Positions 25,663 to 34,135 of a DNA stretch of 64,000 nucleotides are shown piece after piece. The DNA is from Paenibacillus pabuli (lineage in GTDB: Bacteria; Bacillota; Bacilli; Paenibacillales; Paenibacillaceae): the NCBI RefSeq assembly GCF_023101145.1, contig NZ_CP073714.1, positions 4,154,001 to 4,218,000 on the forward strand, given 5' to 3'. A program made the translations under genes and the position numbers. The notes under the pieces were generated by a model, which saw only the letters and a program-made list of their open reading frames with translations, did no database searches and was not told the origin of the DNA. Every line of letters begins with the position of its first letter. Position 1 is the stretch's first letter.

Positions 25663-26262
25663 CTATATGAATGCACCCTTGGCTAAAGTTTTAATATAGT
25701 CTCTGATACCCGGTGTCCAATCATCAATTAATCCATAAAAGAGATCCTCATTCCCGGCATACAATGCTCTCAAAGCCTCCTCATACTGAGGGAAATCGCC
25801 AGCCATTGCTGTCATAAAATGATAACTTGCTTCTTGTGCGACGCGAACTTTACTTTCGTTCTCTCCCATGCGCCGAGCTTCATCAATCAGTTTTCGCAGC
25901 GTTACGGAAGCTCCTCCGGGTTGAGCTTTAAGCCAGTCCCAATGCCTGGGAAGCAAAGTAACTTCACCGGACACCACGCCCAGCTTGGGACGGCCAACCC
26001 TGCGAGAGGGTTGTTCATTTTCTTTCGTATCCGGTATACGTCCAGCCTGGCTGTTTAACCGCTCAAGCACCTCAGCTGTGTTTCCACGAAAATCAATATC
26101 TAGTGGTTTACCGGTCAAATCGTCAAAAATAAGCAATTGTATTAACTTACTGTCCTCCAAGGTATCTTTTGCGATTTCGACAACGTAATGTAATGTGCCT
26201 TTGGCAAAACAATCTTTCTCTAAAAAAGCAGTGCAGCTTATTTGAGCAGGTGAAGCCTGCAT
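25663..26262 (-). CDS. DUF2239 family protein
   Basis: A 199-residue protein of unknown function matching DUF2239. The conserved core VGRPKLGVVSGEVTLLPRHW, then DWLKAQPGGASVTLRKLIDEARR, is intact. The charged, arginine-rich middle section resembles a small DNA-binding ribbon-helix-helix, but no function is established. ATG 26262 is chosen because AAGGAGG precedes it by six bases; the longer frame to 26367 would overlap the promoter. Its promoter has a near-consensus sigma-A match, with two identical palindromes placed as operators, so the gene is tightly regulated. Confidence 0.85.
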   Translation of the reverse strand: MQASPAQISCTAFLEKDCFAKGTLHYVVEIAKDTLEDSKLIQLLIFDDLTGKPLDIDFRGNTAEVLERLNSQAGRIPDTKENEQPSRRVGRPKLGVVSGEVTLLPRHWDWLKAQPGGASVTLRKLIDEARRMGENESKVRVAQEASYHFMTAMAGDFPQYEEALRALYAGNEDLFYGLIDDWTPGIRDYIKTLAKGAFI

Positions 26263-26293
26263 GTTATCCCTCCTTTTTCTTCCTTTCTCAATC

Positions 26294-26335
26294 ATTATAC
26301 CCGGGTAAAAAGATAAAATCAATATTACCCGGGTA
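26294..26335 (-). promoter_or_regulatory. Sigma-A promoter with twin TACCCGGGTA operators upstream of the DUF2239 gene
   Basis: On the minus strand the -35 TTGATT (26317-26322) and -10 TATAAT (26294-26299) are separated by exactly 17 bases. The perfect palindrome TACCCGGGTA occurs at 26298-26307, covering the -10 edge, and again at 26326-26335, just upstream of the -35. Their centres are 28 bases apart. This is the classic layout for a dimeric repressor; the repressor is not identifiable nearby unless DUF2239 acts on itself. Confidence 0.8.
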
Positions 26336-26442
26336 TTATTCATTTTACGTCCAGATATCAACATCACAAATTGATTTGAATAGTCTTTGCTGTAAAATCC
26401 TCGATATTCGCATTGACATGCGTATTCGCCCAGGTCATAACA

Positions 26443-26470
26443 AAAAAACAGCCCCTAGTGGCTGTTTTTT
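26443..26470. terminator. Bidirectional terminator after the LOG-family gene
   Basis: AAAAAACAGCC pairs with GGCTGTTTTTT in an 11-base stem with the loop CCTAGT. A and T runs flank it on both sides, so it can stop transcription from either direction. It lies about 190 bases after the LOG stop on the minus strand. Confidence 0.8.
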
Positions 26471-26662
26471 AGAAATAATTCGTATGAAGACGAATTGCCT
26501 CTTTTTTATCTTCTCCGAACCCGTTTTATACTTTTGTCCTTTAATCGCCATAAAAAATGCACCTAGAATTTCATCGGCTAAACCCAGGGGTTTTTCCAAT
26601 TTCTATTCTAAGGGGTGCACTTCATCGGGACACTGCCGTCTCTTCTTTAGTGAATGCTTTAA

Positions 26663-27244
26663 TCAAGTACGTTTTTCCGTGAGATACGTTCTGACAGGAG
26701 GAGCAGTATACATTGAAAATTGATTAAGTATCCCTTCTGGAGTTTGATCTATTAAGACCATATCACGAACGTTCGGTTGCATGAAACGTTCCCGGTCCAT
26801 AACATTAAACATGGATACAATGGGATCGAAGTACTGATTAACATTCAATAAACCACAAGGCTTTTGATGCAGGCCAAGCTGGCCCCAAGTAAATATCTCA
26901 AAATATTCTTCCAATGTCCCTGGCCCACCTGGGAGTGAAATAAATCCATCTGCCAATTCAGCCATTTTGGCTTTACGTTCATGCATAGAATCGACCATAA
27001 TAAGTTCAGTCAAACCTTTATGCGCAATCTCACGTGTCTGTAAAAAATGAGGAAGCACTCCAATTACACGGCCCCCTTTTTCTAACACTGCATCAGCAAC
27101 TTCTCCCATGAGCCCAGTAACAGCGCCTCCGTAAATCAGGGTGATTTCGCGTCTGGCTAGTTCATGACCCAGTTCTATTGCAGCTTCTTTGTAAATTGTA
27201 GATTTTCCTTCTTTGGAACCACAGAATACAGCGATTGATTTCAT
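26663..27244 (-). CDS. LOG family protein (cytokinin riboside 5'-monophosphate phosphoribohydrolase type)
   Basis: A 193-residue Rossmann-like protein. The LOG signature PGGPGTLEE is present together with ALIGREITLIYGG-like phrase ARREITLIYGGA. Members hydrolyse nucleoside 5'-monophosphates to free bases; some were once called lysine decarboxylases. Length and motifs match Bacillus YvdD. It is divergent from a WYL regulator with a 111-base gap containing a perfect palindrome, so control by that regulator is likely. The biological substrate is unknown. Confidence 0.88.
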   Translation of the reverse strand: MKSIAVFCGSKEGKSTIYKEAAIELGHELARREITLIYGGAVTGLMGEVADAVLEKGGRVIGVLPHFLQTREIAHKGLTELIMVDSMHERKAKMAELADGFISLPGGPGTLEEYFEIFTWGQLGLHQKPCGLLNVNQYFDPIVSMFNVMDRERFMQPNVRDMVLIDQTPEGILNQFSMYTAPPVRTYLTEKRT

Positions 27245-27307
27245 AGTTACATTTTCTCCATTTCTTTTGTTAAATGCTTCATACTTTCTATATATTACAG
27301 GTGAAAC

Positions 27308-27327
27308 TATGACATCATTATGTCATA
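27308..27327. promoter_or_regulatory. Perfect palindrome between the LOG and WYL-regulator genes, candidate operator
   Basis: TATGACAT and ATGTCATA are perfect eight-base complements separated by CATT. It lies 64 bases upstream of the LOG start and 29 before the regulator GTG, so it is well placed to control both. Confidence 0.6.
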
Positions 27328-27355
27328 ATTAGATTAAAAATTTTGGGGGATCTCC

Positions 27356-28279
27356 GTGAAAATTGAAAGAATTTTATCGATAGTGTTACTTTTGTTAGAA
27401 CGTAAAAAAGTGAGTTCCTCTGAATTAGCGAAAATGTTTGAGGTCACTCCTCGTACTATCTTTCGAGATATCGAAACTATTACTAAAGCTGGAATTCCAA
27501 TCACCTCTTCCCCTGGTGTGAATGGGGGCTTCAGTATTATGGAACGTTACAAATTTGAGAAGAAGATCTTTACGCAAGCGGAGATATTAGTTTTAATACT
27601 TGGATTAAACAGTATCCATTCAACTGTTTCTAGCGATGAAGTCTTGAATGCCATTGCTAAAGTGAAATCTTTGATCTCGGAAAATGAAAATCGACTGGTA
27701 GATAAACTAATAACAATTGATCCTTCACCTTGGTTCGGAAGTACTCATGTCAAACCGCCTGAATTAGGAAAAATTAGAACCGCAATTGAAGAAGACCGCT
27801 TAATAACATTTGAATATCTAGATCCTTTTGAAGGTATGACTCCGTTGGAACTCACCATTGAGCCTTGCCGACTAGTATTGAAGAATTCAGTGTGGTATAT
27901 GCAAGGGTTTTGTACAGAGAAAGGGGGATTCCGAATGTTTAAGGTTTCCCGCATTTCTTCTCTTGTTACTCACCATGATACATTTAAGAAAAGACAAATC
28001 GAAGACGAGGTTTTAGATATAACGGAGAAAGAAATCATACATTTAACTCTGCTTTTTGACCAATCACTTATTCCTTATATGAGCGAGTACTGTGGAGAGA
28101 AGAACATTCGTTTCTATGAAGGTGCTAAGTGGATAGCCAAGTTTCCCTTCATTGCAAATGACCATGGATATACTCATTTACTTAGCTTTGGGGACAAATG
28201 CGAGTGTATCGAGCCTGAACATGTAAGAAGCGAGTTAACCAAACGAATTGAGTGTATTTACAAAGTCTATTCCACTTAA
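27356..28279 (+). CDS. WYL-domain transcriptional regulator (YafY/YobV family)
   Basis: A 307-residue regulator with an N-terminal HTH_11 domain (residues 1-60, with VSSSELAKMFEVTPRTIFRD and then the RDIETITKAGIPI turn), a WYL ligand-sensing domain around 140-210 (ITFEYLDPFEG, LVLKNSVWYMQGFC, FKVSRI) and a C-terminal WCX-type part. GTG 27356 is the start, after a GGGGGA site. Members respond to small ligands or single-stranded nucleic acid. It probably controls the divergent LOG gene through the palindrome between them. Confidence 0.88.
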   Translation: MKIERILSIVLLLLERKKVSSSELAKMFEVTPRTIFRDIETITKAGIPITSSPGVNGGFSIMERYKFEKKIFTQAEILVLILGLNSIHSTVSSDEVLNAIAKVKSLISENENRLVDKLITIDPSPWFGSTHVKPPELGKIRTAIEEDRLITFEYLDPFEGMTPLELTIEPCRLVLKNSVWYMQGFCTEKGGFRMFKVSRISSLVTHHDTFKKRQIEDEVLDITEKEIIHLTLLFDQSLIPYMSEYCGEKNIRFYEGAKWIAKFPFIANDHGYTHLLSFGDKCECIEPEHVRSELTKRIECIYKVYST

Positions 28280-28337
28280 AAATCGGTGAAAGTGTATATC
28301 TAAGTTTTCTAGATAAGCTAAAGTAAATCGCTCTGTA

Positions 28338-28391
28338 AAAAAAGAAAGGCTCGCACAGGCAGGATATTAATACTTCCTGCCCAATACGAGC
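28338..28391 (-). terminator. Terminator of fbp
   Basis: Nested minus-strand stems GCTCG/CGAGC and GGCAGGA/TCCTGCC (positions 28349-28391) are followed by CTTTCTTTTTTT. It lies about 60 bases after the fbp stop. Confidence 0.8.
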
Positions 28392-28448
28392 GTCTACGTC
28401 AAATTGCACTCAAACGGTCGATCCGGGTGTGTACTTTTAGCAATCGTT

Positions 28449-30380
28449 TTATTTCATGTAGCGATATTCCAGGAGGTCCTTCAAATTTGAGATTTTCTGC
28501 AGCAGCTTCTCCCCAACATTGGTTTCCTTCACCAGTTTCCGTTCCAGTTCTTTATCCACCAGTCTTTTTACAGACAATACGTCCGTTCCGTTGCATAACA
28601 CATCTTCTTTTGAATTGAATTTCTGATGGGCGACGAGCTGCATGCCAAAGGAATTAAACAACAACGTATATCCGGCAATGCCTGTTGTGGATTGATAGGC
28701 TTTGGAAAAACCGCCGTCAATCACAAGCATTTTTCCGTTAGCTTTAATGGGGCTCTCTCCACGACTTTCTTTGACTGGCGTGTGGCCGTTAATGACATGT
28801 CCATGATCCGGATTCAAATCAAACTCCAGCAAGATTTTTCGACAGATCTCTTCATTTTCACGTAAATGGTAGTAAGGATTCTTTTTCTCCTTATGGGTTT
28901 CTTTATCTTGGATAAAATACCGTTCAAAAGTGGTCATTGCTCTCTTGCCAAAGAGCGAGGAACATTCCCCTGTCCAGATGTACCAGACCATATCCGTCGC
29001 CAGATCTTCTGACTCTTCCGGATGCGCAAAGGCGTAACGTAAATAATCTTCAAAAACATCAAGCAATTGACGGCCCGCATATGTCTTGTCTTCAATCTGC
29101 ATTTCTTCCATATTTCCTTCTTCATCCAAAGGTATACAGCCGTGGATTAACAAATTCCCGTTGTATTTTAAATAAAGGCTGCCCTTTTTCATGAGAAAAT
29201 TCATATGTCGGGCCAGCTTTTCGGAATGCTGAACGGAGAACAGCAGCTTTTCCATCACCTGGCGTTCTTCCTCCAGCAATTGTTCAGGCTTCTGCGGATT
29301 TACGGTTGCGAAACAGGTGTTTTTGAGTAAATACGTTTTTCCGCAGATGTTGATTTCATTTTTGTCGTAATCAATCTGCTCAAGCAAAAGCCTATCCGAC
29401 ATATTAAAGTATGGGCGTCTCTTGATAATCGGGATTTCAAGCTTAAACTGGATCATGGCAATAGCCTGATGAATTTTGGTAATCTGCAGGATTTCCTGCT
29501 CCGAACCGTTATGGTCGGACTGCAGCTTTGGTCTGAAGGCCGGATTGTCATCATAATATTTCTCCGCCAAGTTTAGCAGTGGGCGAAGATTGATTCCGTA
29601 TACGTCTTCGATGATGTCCAGATTGTCGTATCTGGCGCAGATCCGGATAATATTTGCAAGGCAGACCAGGGAACCCGCATAAGCGCCGATCCACAGGACA
29701 TCATGGTTCCCCCACTGAATATCTACAGAATGATAGTTGATTAGCGTGTCCATAATTTTATCGGGGTACGGCCCCCGGTCATAAATATCGCCAACCACAT
29801 GAAGGTGGTCAACTACCAGACGCTGAGTCGTATAAGCAAGGCCGATAATGAGATTGTCCGCCTGACCCAAGGATATAATTTGCCGATATATTTCCTCGTA
29901 ATAAGGATCCTTATTGTTGGTCGAATCCGTCTTGTATAGAAGCTCTTCTACAATATATACATACTGCTCTGGCAGAGCTTTACGCAATTTCGAGCGCGTA
30001 TATTTGGAAGAGGCATAAGAAATAAGCTTAAGCATGTGTTCAATCGTTTGTCTATACCACTGGTTCAAAGCTTGTTTATTACACAGATCCCCTTTAACCA
30101 GTTGTATTTTTTCTTCCGGATAATAAACCAACGCCGCAAATTCATTGATTTCTTGATCTGTCCAAACCTTACGGAATAATTCTTTGATTTTCTCTTTGAC
30201 GGTACCCGAACCATTTCTTAGTACATGCTGAAAAGCCTGGAACTCCCCATGTAAATCACTGACAAAATGCTCAGTTCCCTTCGGGAGATTGGAGATCGCT
30301 TCAAGGTTGATGATCTCTGTTATGACTTTTTCTTCCGTATCATATTTCTCGGCTAATAAATCTAGAAACTGCTCATCCAA
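28449..30380 (-). CDS. fbp: Fructose-1,6-bisphosphatase class III
   Basis: A 643-residue class III enzyme (Bacillus Fbp is about 670). It hydrolyses fructose-1,6-bisphosphate in gluconeogenesis and belongs to the metallophosphatase fold. Seen motifs are FVSDLHGEF near residue 40, GDIYDRGP with the metal-binding D, GNHDVLW, and VINGHTPVK near the end. The start is TTG 30380, with GAAGGGGGA eight bases upstream. The gene stands alone between the WYL regulator and a long intergenic region. In Bacillus this class is stimulated by phosphoenolpyruvate. Confidence 0.93.
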   Translation of the reverse strand: MDEQFLDLLAEKYDTEEKVITEIINLEAISNLPKGTEHFVSDLHGEFQAFQHVLRNGSGTVKEKIKELFRKVWTDQEINEFAALVYYPEEKIQLVKGDLCNKQALNQWYRQTIEHMLKLISYASSKYTRSKLRKALPEQYVYIVEELLYKTDSTNNKDPYYEEIYRQIISLGQADNLIIGLAYTTQRLVVDHLHVVGDIYDRGPYPDKIMDTLINYHSVDIQWGNHDVLWIGAYAGSLVCLANIIRICARYDNLDIIEDVYGINLRPLLNLAEKYYDDNPAFRPKLQSDHNGSEQEILQITKIHQAIAMIQFKLEIPIIKRRPYFNMSDRLLLEQIDYDKNEINICGKTYLLKNTCFATVNPQKPEQLLEEERQVMEKLLFSVQHSEKLARHMNFLMKKGSLYLKYNGNLLIHGCIPLDEEGNMEEMQIEDKTYAGRQLLDVFEDYLRYAFAHPEESEDLATDMVWYIWTGECSSLFGKRAMTTFERYFIQDKETHKEKKNPYYHLRENEEICRKILLEFDLNPDHGHVINGHTPVKESRGESPIKANGKMLVIDGGFSKAYQSTTGIAGYTLLFNSFGMQLVAHQKFNSKEDVLCNGTDVLSVKRLVDKELERKLVKETNVGEKLLQKISNLKDLLEYRYMK

Positions 30381-30680
30381 AACAGATGTCCCCCTTCAAG
30401 GAAGTTATGTGGCAATGATTTTATAGGAAATTTCCAAGGACAATCCTTTTGAACAATAGCTAAAAAGAAAAACATTAGGTTTATGGTAACTCTTTACCTG
30501 TATGGTTAACAATAAAAATAAAATTATTTATATGGTGATTATCAGCATTGCCTTCCCCATCATACTCCAGTTCCTTATATATGGACAAATTTCATTAAAG
30601 GGATATATTTTGAGTTGCTCTTTTAAGCACACTGACTCTCGTAATATCCCGTTACTTAAAACTTTCGATACCTAACAATA

Positions 30681-30782
30681 CAAGTTCTTTGTCCTTAGCT
30701 TGGGACAAGAACTTGTACCAATAAAATAAAAAAACCGCTAAAATAGCGACTTCAATGGAGACATGTTCCTGTCCCTGACAAA
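30681..30782. repeat. Structured dispersed repeat, copy A
   Basis: A 100-base element that aligns along its whole length with copy B at 34136-34237. It holds three related arms, CAAGTTCTTTGTCC, GGGACAAGAACTTGT and ACATGTTCCTGTCCC, that can pair with one another, plus a central CCGCTAAAATAGCG hairpin next to a T run on the minus strand. It sits 3' of the MarR gene. Confidence 0.65.
30728..30750 (-). terminator. Rho-independent terminator after the MarR gene, inside repeat copy A
   Basis: On the minus strand GTCGCTATTTTAGCGG is followed by TTTTTTTATTTTA. It is about 120 bases past the MarR stop; the rest of the 490-base gap to fbp shows no coding frame I trust. Confidence 0.7.
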
Positions 30783-30870
30783 CTTTAATTATGTTAGTTA
30801 TCGAGCTAACGTTTCTAGTTACCATTAGAGAAAACATTATTCTCATCAGGTCTTAACTCACATCACAATG

Positions 30871-31290
30871 TCATTCCTTAGAGGAAATATCCGATACAAA
30901 CTTTTCAAGTTTATCAGCGTCATCCATTGTTAGCAAATTGAATTGAGCATCAGCCAAATTATACAGATTTGGAAGTATAGAATGTATTAAGTATTTACCT
31001 TTATCAGTTAGTTGTACGAATATTACTCTACGATCGGAATTACAAGGAATCCTAATTAGCAACTCTTTTTTCTCCAATTTGTCCAGGATATACGTTAAAG
31101 CACCACTAGTCAAAGAAACACTTTGTGTAATTTGTTGGATCGCTTGTTTTTCTATATGTTCAAGCGATACTAACACAGAAAGTTCCGTAAAAGTTAGGCC
31201 TGCTTTCTTTAACTCACTCCGAAATTGGTCCTGAATAATTTTTGACATTTGGATGATATTAAGACATGCTTGATATCGGAAGTTATTCAT
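30871..31290 (-). CDS. MarR-family transcriptional regulator
   Basis: A 139-residue winged-helix protein. The MarR core SVSLTSGALTYILDKLEKKE is the recognition helix region, followed by the wing IRIPCNSDRRVIFVQLTDKG, including the conserved DRR. It normally dimerises and releases DNA on binding phenolic or other small ligands. No target gene is adjacent; its own promoter region carries AT-rich half-sites. It terminates in a dispersed structured repeat. Confidence 0.85.
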   Translation of the reverse strand: MNNFRYQACLNIIQMSKIIQDQFRSELKKAGLTFTELSVLVSLEHIEKQAIQQITQSVSLTSGALTYILDKLEKKELLIRIPCNSDRRVIFVQLTDKGKYLIHSILPNLYNLADAQFNLLTMDDADKLEKFVSDISSKE

Positions 31291-31319
31291 TGTATTATCA
31301 CTCCATTTTAAAAAACCTC

Positions 31320-31343
31320 AATTTAAAGATTCTTAATTTAAAT
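31320..31343. promoter_or_regulatory. AT-rich paired half-sites upstream of the MarR gene
   Basis: Two ATTTAAA-type elements, AATTTAAAG and TTAATTTAAAT, lie 30-53 bases before the MarR start and resemble an autoregulatory MarR site. The remaining 350 bases up to 31698 hold only short, unconvincing frames. Confidence 0.3.
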
Positions 31344-31698
31344 ATTACTTTTCGTAAATACTTTTGTCAATTTTCATTTCATGTTTTTGGAAAAACTCAT
31401 TTGAACAGATCACAGTGAAGCAAATTCGCGATTTAGCAATGGTATCCCTCACTCCATTTGATAATTTTCAGGAATTGTTTTCTATTGCAACAAAACATAA
31501 ACCCTTATTTTCCCAAATACTATTTGAAGAAAGAGATTCGAAGCAGACGCGGTTGAATTTGATGGTCCTTCCCCTATGGCCTGTTCGTTCGACGTGTTTT
31601 TTTCAGTCAAATTAGATTCCTCCACCAACTGGAAGATGAGGTATATTCCAATGAGCCCAACATAACTTGTAATAAACCCGAAGAAAGGAGAACAATCC

Positions 31699-31956
31699 AT
31701 GGATCTGCTCTGGGTACTCATCGTTGGTGGACTTATTGGCTGGTTAAGCGGCAACTTGATTGGGCGGGACGTACCGGGTGGTGTAATTGGGAACATTATT
31801 GCGGGTTTTATCGGTTCCTGGTTAGGAACGGAATTATTGGGACCAAGAGGGCCGGTGATTGGCGGATTTCACATTATTCCAGCCATCGTTGGCTCGATTA
31901 TTGCCCTGCTCATCTTCTTCGCTCTGGCACGCGGCGGAGCCTTCCGAAGACGTTAA
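31699..31956 (+). CDS. GlsB/YeaQ/YmgE-family stress-response membrane protein
   Basis: An 85-residue hydrophobic protein with three predicted membrane helices. Family motifs are ALIVGGLIGWLSG-like VGGLIGWLSGNL, GGVIGNIIAGFIGSWLG and the closing GSIIALLIFFALARGG. The site AAAGGAG is eight bases before ATG. These small proteins are often induced by general stress; their role is not defined. A well-formed terminator follows. No SigB promoter could be recognised by eye. Confidence 0.9.
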   Translation: MDLLWVLIVGGLIGWLSGNLIGRDVPGGVIGNIIAGFIGSWLGTELLGPRGPVIGGFHIIPAIVGSIIALLIFFALARGGAFRRR

Positions 31957-31993
31957 CAAAGAGAGGCGGAAACGATACCGTCGTTAATTAGAT

Positions 31994-32048
31994 AAAAGGA
32001 CCGAAAGCATTCATCGATGGAAGATGAACACTTGCGGTCCTTTTTTTT
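31994..32048 (+). terminator. Terminator of the GlsB-like gene
   Basis: AAAAGGACCG pairs with CGGTCCTTTT; an inner TTCATC/GATGAA pairing lengthens the hairpin, and eight T residues follow. Confidence 0.88.
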
Positions 32049-32221
32049 ATTTTTGTAATGATTTCATTCATTATTTTAACCTTATTGGAGTGGTTGACCA
32101 AAGAGTGTAGGAAAATTTTGTATTTCAACGGTTGGAACATTTACTGGACATTTTTATCTTACTTACTTCCTTTATTATTATCCTATTTATATGGATATAT
32201 TTTCAAGGGGAGGTTTAAATC

Positions 32222-32290
32222 TTGGAACTAACCTGTCCAAAGGATCGTGATATAGCGCTTCGCAAAGACATCGTGGCTCTCTTTAATTGA
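32222..32290 (+). other. Possible 22-codon leader-like frame
   Basis: TTG 32222 is preceded by AAGGGGAGG at eight bases and opens LELTCPKDRDIALRKDIVALFN before TGA. No match is recognised. The strong binding site is the only support; it may be a gene remnant. The rest of the 630-base gap from 31957 to 32587 has only hairpins. Confidence 0.2.
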
Positions 32291-32430
32291 AATTTTTCTC
32301 CGGATCCCGATGGAGATTTCTTTTACAGCTGTAACCAAGTGTTACTATGTATTGATCCAATAAATATTTATAATGACAAAGACCCTGCCAGTTAAAAACT
32401 GATAGGGCCTTAGGGATAGAATTCGATGCC

Positions 32431-32459
32431 CAGGGCTAAAAGCCCTGTGTGTTGTTTTC
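32431..32459 (+). terminator. Terminator-like hairpin in the gap before the DUF3231 gene
   Basis: CAGGGCT and AGCCCTG form a seven-base stem with an AAA loop, followed by TGTGTTGTTTTCT. No gene clearly ends here on the plus strand, so its client is unknown. Confidence 0.5.
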
Positions 32460-32587
32460 TAACTAATTATTTTTATGGTACAGTTCGTTTTTATCCTGAA
32501 TTTGTTGTTTCTATACTGTGATTGACCACCATGCTTGTAAGGCTGTTCGGCTTTTTGCAATTCACAGCGCAAATGAAGTTAGTAGTT

Positions 32588-33109
32588 TTAAACCTCAACT
32601 GCTTCCGGTCTTTTCACTTGAAGAGGCGGAGGAATAAGCCACCCTTTTTCTTTACTTAGTTGAAGAATACGAACGCCTAAAGCAGTTTTCGTAACATGAT
32701 ACTTTGCAAATAAGGCTCCAATATCCTCTCTAATCGATTGCCCCATAACTTGACTACAAGCAACCAATCCCATTGAAGTATCCGATGCAATCTTTGCCGC
32801 TATCTCCGGATCCGTAAATCTTGCACCAACAGGAATATCTTCAAGTTTTACTGGAGGTCTTTCTGGTAAAGCCGGCGTTGGCGCAATTCCGTTATCCGTA
32901 AGCAGCGTATCACATTCTTTAATCTCAAGTTTAGCTTGATCTATCAGCGCTTCTAATGTTTTCTTTAAATCCTTATCTCCTGCATGATTTAGAAATGCCT
33001 GGTAGAAGGAAAGCGCTCCCTTCGCAACTGTTGAACATTGCCATACACTGAAGATTTCCCCATAATGCATAGGTTCACTTTTTGGATTTCCACTTAATAT
33101 CCCCATCAT
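32588..33109 (-). CDS. DUF3231 family protein
   Basis: A 173-residue largely helical protein matching DUF3231, a family of spore-forming Bacillota. Phrases such as MHYGEIFSVWQCSTVAKGAL and then LEALIDQAKLEIKECDTLL suggest a four-helix ferritin-like bundle. The C-terminal SKEKGWLIPPPLQ is characteristic. ATG 33109 is chosen because AAAGGAG precedes it by five bases; an ATG at 33106 is possible, while a frame to 33235 lacks a site. Function is unknown; a role in sporulation is plausible from family distribution only. Confidence 0.85.
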   Translation of the reverse strand: MMGILSGNPKSEPMHYGEIFSVWQCSTVAKGALSFYQAFLNHAGDKDLKKTLEALIDQAKLEIKECDTLLTDNGIAPTPALPERPPVKLEDIPVGARFTDPEIAAKIASDTSMGLVACSQVMGQSIREDIGALFAKYHVTKTALGVRILQLSKEKGWLIPPPLQVKRPEAVEV

Positions 33110-33258
33110 AAACACTCCTTTAATTTTAATTTTCCACCGGATATATAGTCCCAACTTCAATAACAACATATTCAACATAATCATAAATTCATAATGGAAT
33201 AATGCATTTATTTTTGGGGAAACTACTTTTATCACACGATCAAGGGGGCTAGGTTTTT

Positions 33259-33528
33259 ATGAAAAAACAATTAACCACTGCTGTTGTTTCAATATTCTTA
33301 TTGGCTGCTTTAGCTGTTCCAGCGTCAGCTCACGATGTAAATGAAGCTGCGGTTGATGGACGAGACAATAACACGTACCATTACAACAGCACCACTAATA
33401 ACCCAAACACTGTAAGAGCACATTCAACAGCTAACGATAACCGTATGGACTGGGGATGGCTTGGATTACTTGGATTACTTGGTCTAGCTGGCATGCGTAA
33501 AAGAGTATCTGATCACTCTGATCGCTAA
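33259..33528 (+). CDS. WGxxGxxG family exported protein
   Basis: An 89-residue protein with an N-terminal signal peptide (cleavage after ASA at about 24), a polar asparagine-threonine-rich middle and a C-terminal DWGWLGLLGLLGLAGMRKR tail. This glycine-rich helix followed by basic residues is the WGxxGxxG sorting-like signature of Bacilli, similar in layout to PEP-CTERM and LPXTG tails. It is divergent from DUF3231 and has its own strong terminator. A surface-anchored role is inferred from the layout. Confidence 0.8.
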   Translation: MKKQLTTAVVSIFLLAALAVPASAHDVNEAAVDGRDNNTYHYNSTTNNPNTVRAHSTANDNRMDWGWLGLLGLLGLAGMRKRVSDHSDR

Positions 33529-33556
33529 TTTTAAATCTTCGCATCATTTGGAAAAT

Positions 33557-33588
33557 AAGAGCTCTGTCAAAATGACAGAGCTCTTTTT
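33557..33588 (+). terminator. Strong terminator after the WGxxGxxG gene
   Basis: A perfect 13-base stem AAGAGCTCTGTCA/TGACAGAGCTCTT with an AAA loop and a T run on the plus strand. The palindrome can also work in the opposite direction. Confidence 0.9.
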
Positions 33589-33629
33589 AAGATGAAGAAT
33601 TAGATGTCGTGGGATAAGGCAGCCAAATT

Positions 33630-33945
33630 TCAAGGAGGATGGGTAATGAGACAAATTGAAAAATGAATTACTATGGGCAAGTCCATGTACACTGCCGCGG
33701 CGCCTTCAACGTTCAATGCTACCTCTGCCAAACCATACCCGATACCAAAAATGACCAATCCAATGACCACTAGCATCAACGATTTCAGTAAGGAACTGTC
33801 CCATCTCTGCCGTAGAAACCTGAAGCATATCTCGAATATCCGGAGTGCGTGAAACCCATGTAGCAAAACACATACCTGGCAAGGCAAATAAAAAAAACAT
33901 AATATTGCGAGTAACTAAGGGATTTCTGTTATCTGAGTTTGTCAT
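33630..33945 (-). pseudogene. Truncated major facilitator superfamily transporter
   Basis: From ATG 33945 the frame reads like the first helix and loop of an MFS permease (NIMFFLFALPGMCFATWVSR, then TPDIRDMLQVSTAEMG). Similarity jumps at about 33800 to another frame, with SLLKSLMLVVIGLVIFGIGY and GLAEVALNVEGAAAV, which corresponds to helix 3 and its loop. The segment between them, about 55 residues, is deleted, and everything after EGAAAV is absent. GAAGGGGC precedes the ATG. The gene cannot make a working transporter. Confidence 0.8.
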
Positions 33946-34135
33946 TCTATTAGCCCCTTCAAATAATAAATGATTTTCGGCGTCATCATTCATGTCACCA
34001 GAGATAATGTCCGTCTATGTTCTCGATTTCGATATTGAAGATAGGATTATATCATCATTTAATCACATATTAGTGCACTTTATTCTCAAAACATATAATA
34101 AAATCCCCAATTTTCGTGGTGAACTTTGAGCATGG

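Noticed and set aside
30652..30846. A 64-codon frame over the structured repeat.
   Set aside because: It covers terminator hairpins and repeat arms, so it is not coding.
31364..31615. An 83-codon plus-strand frame before the GlsB-like gene.
   Set aside because: No ribosome site and no recognised protein; overlaps the likely MarR promoter.
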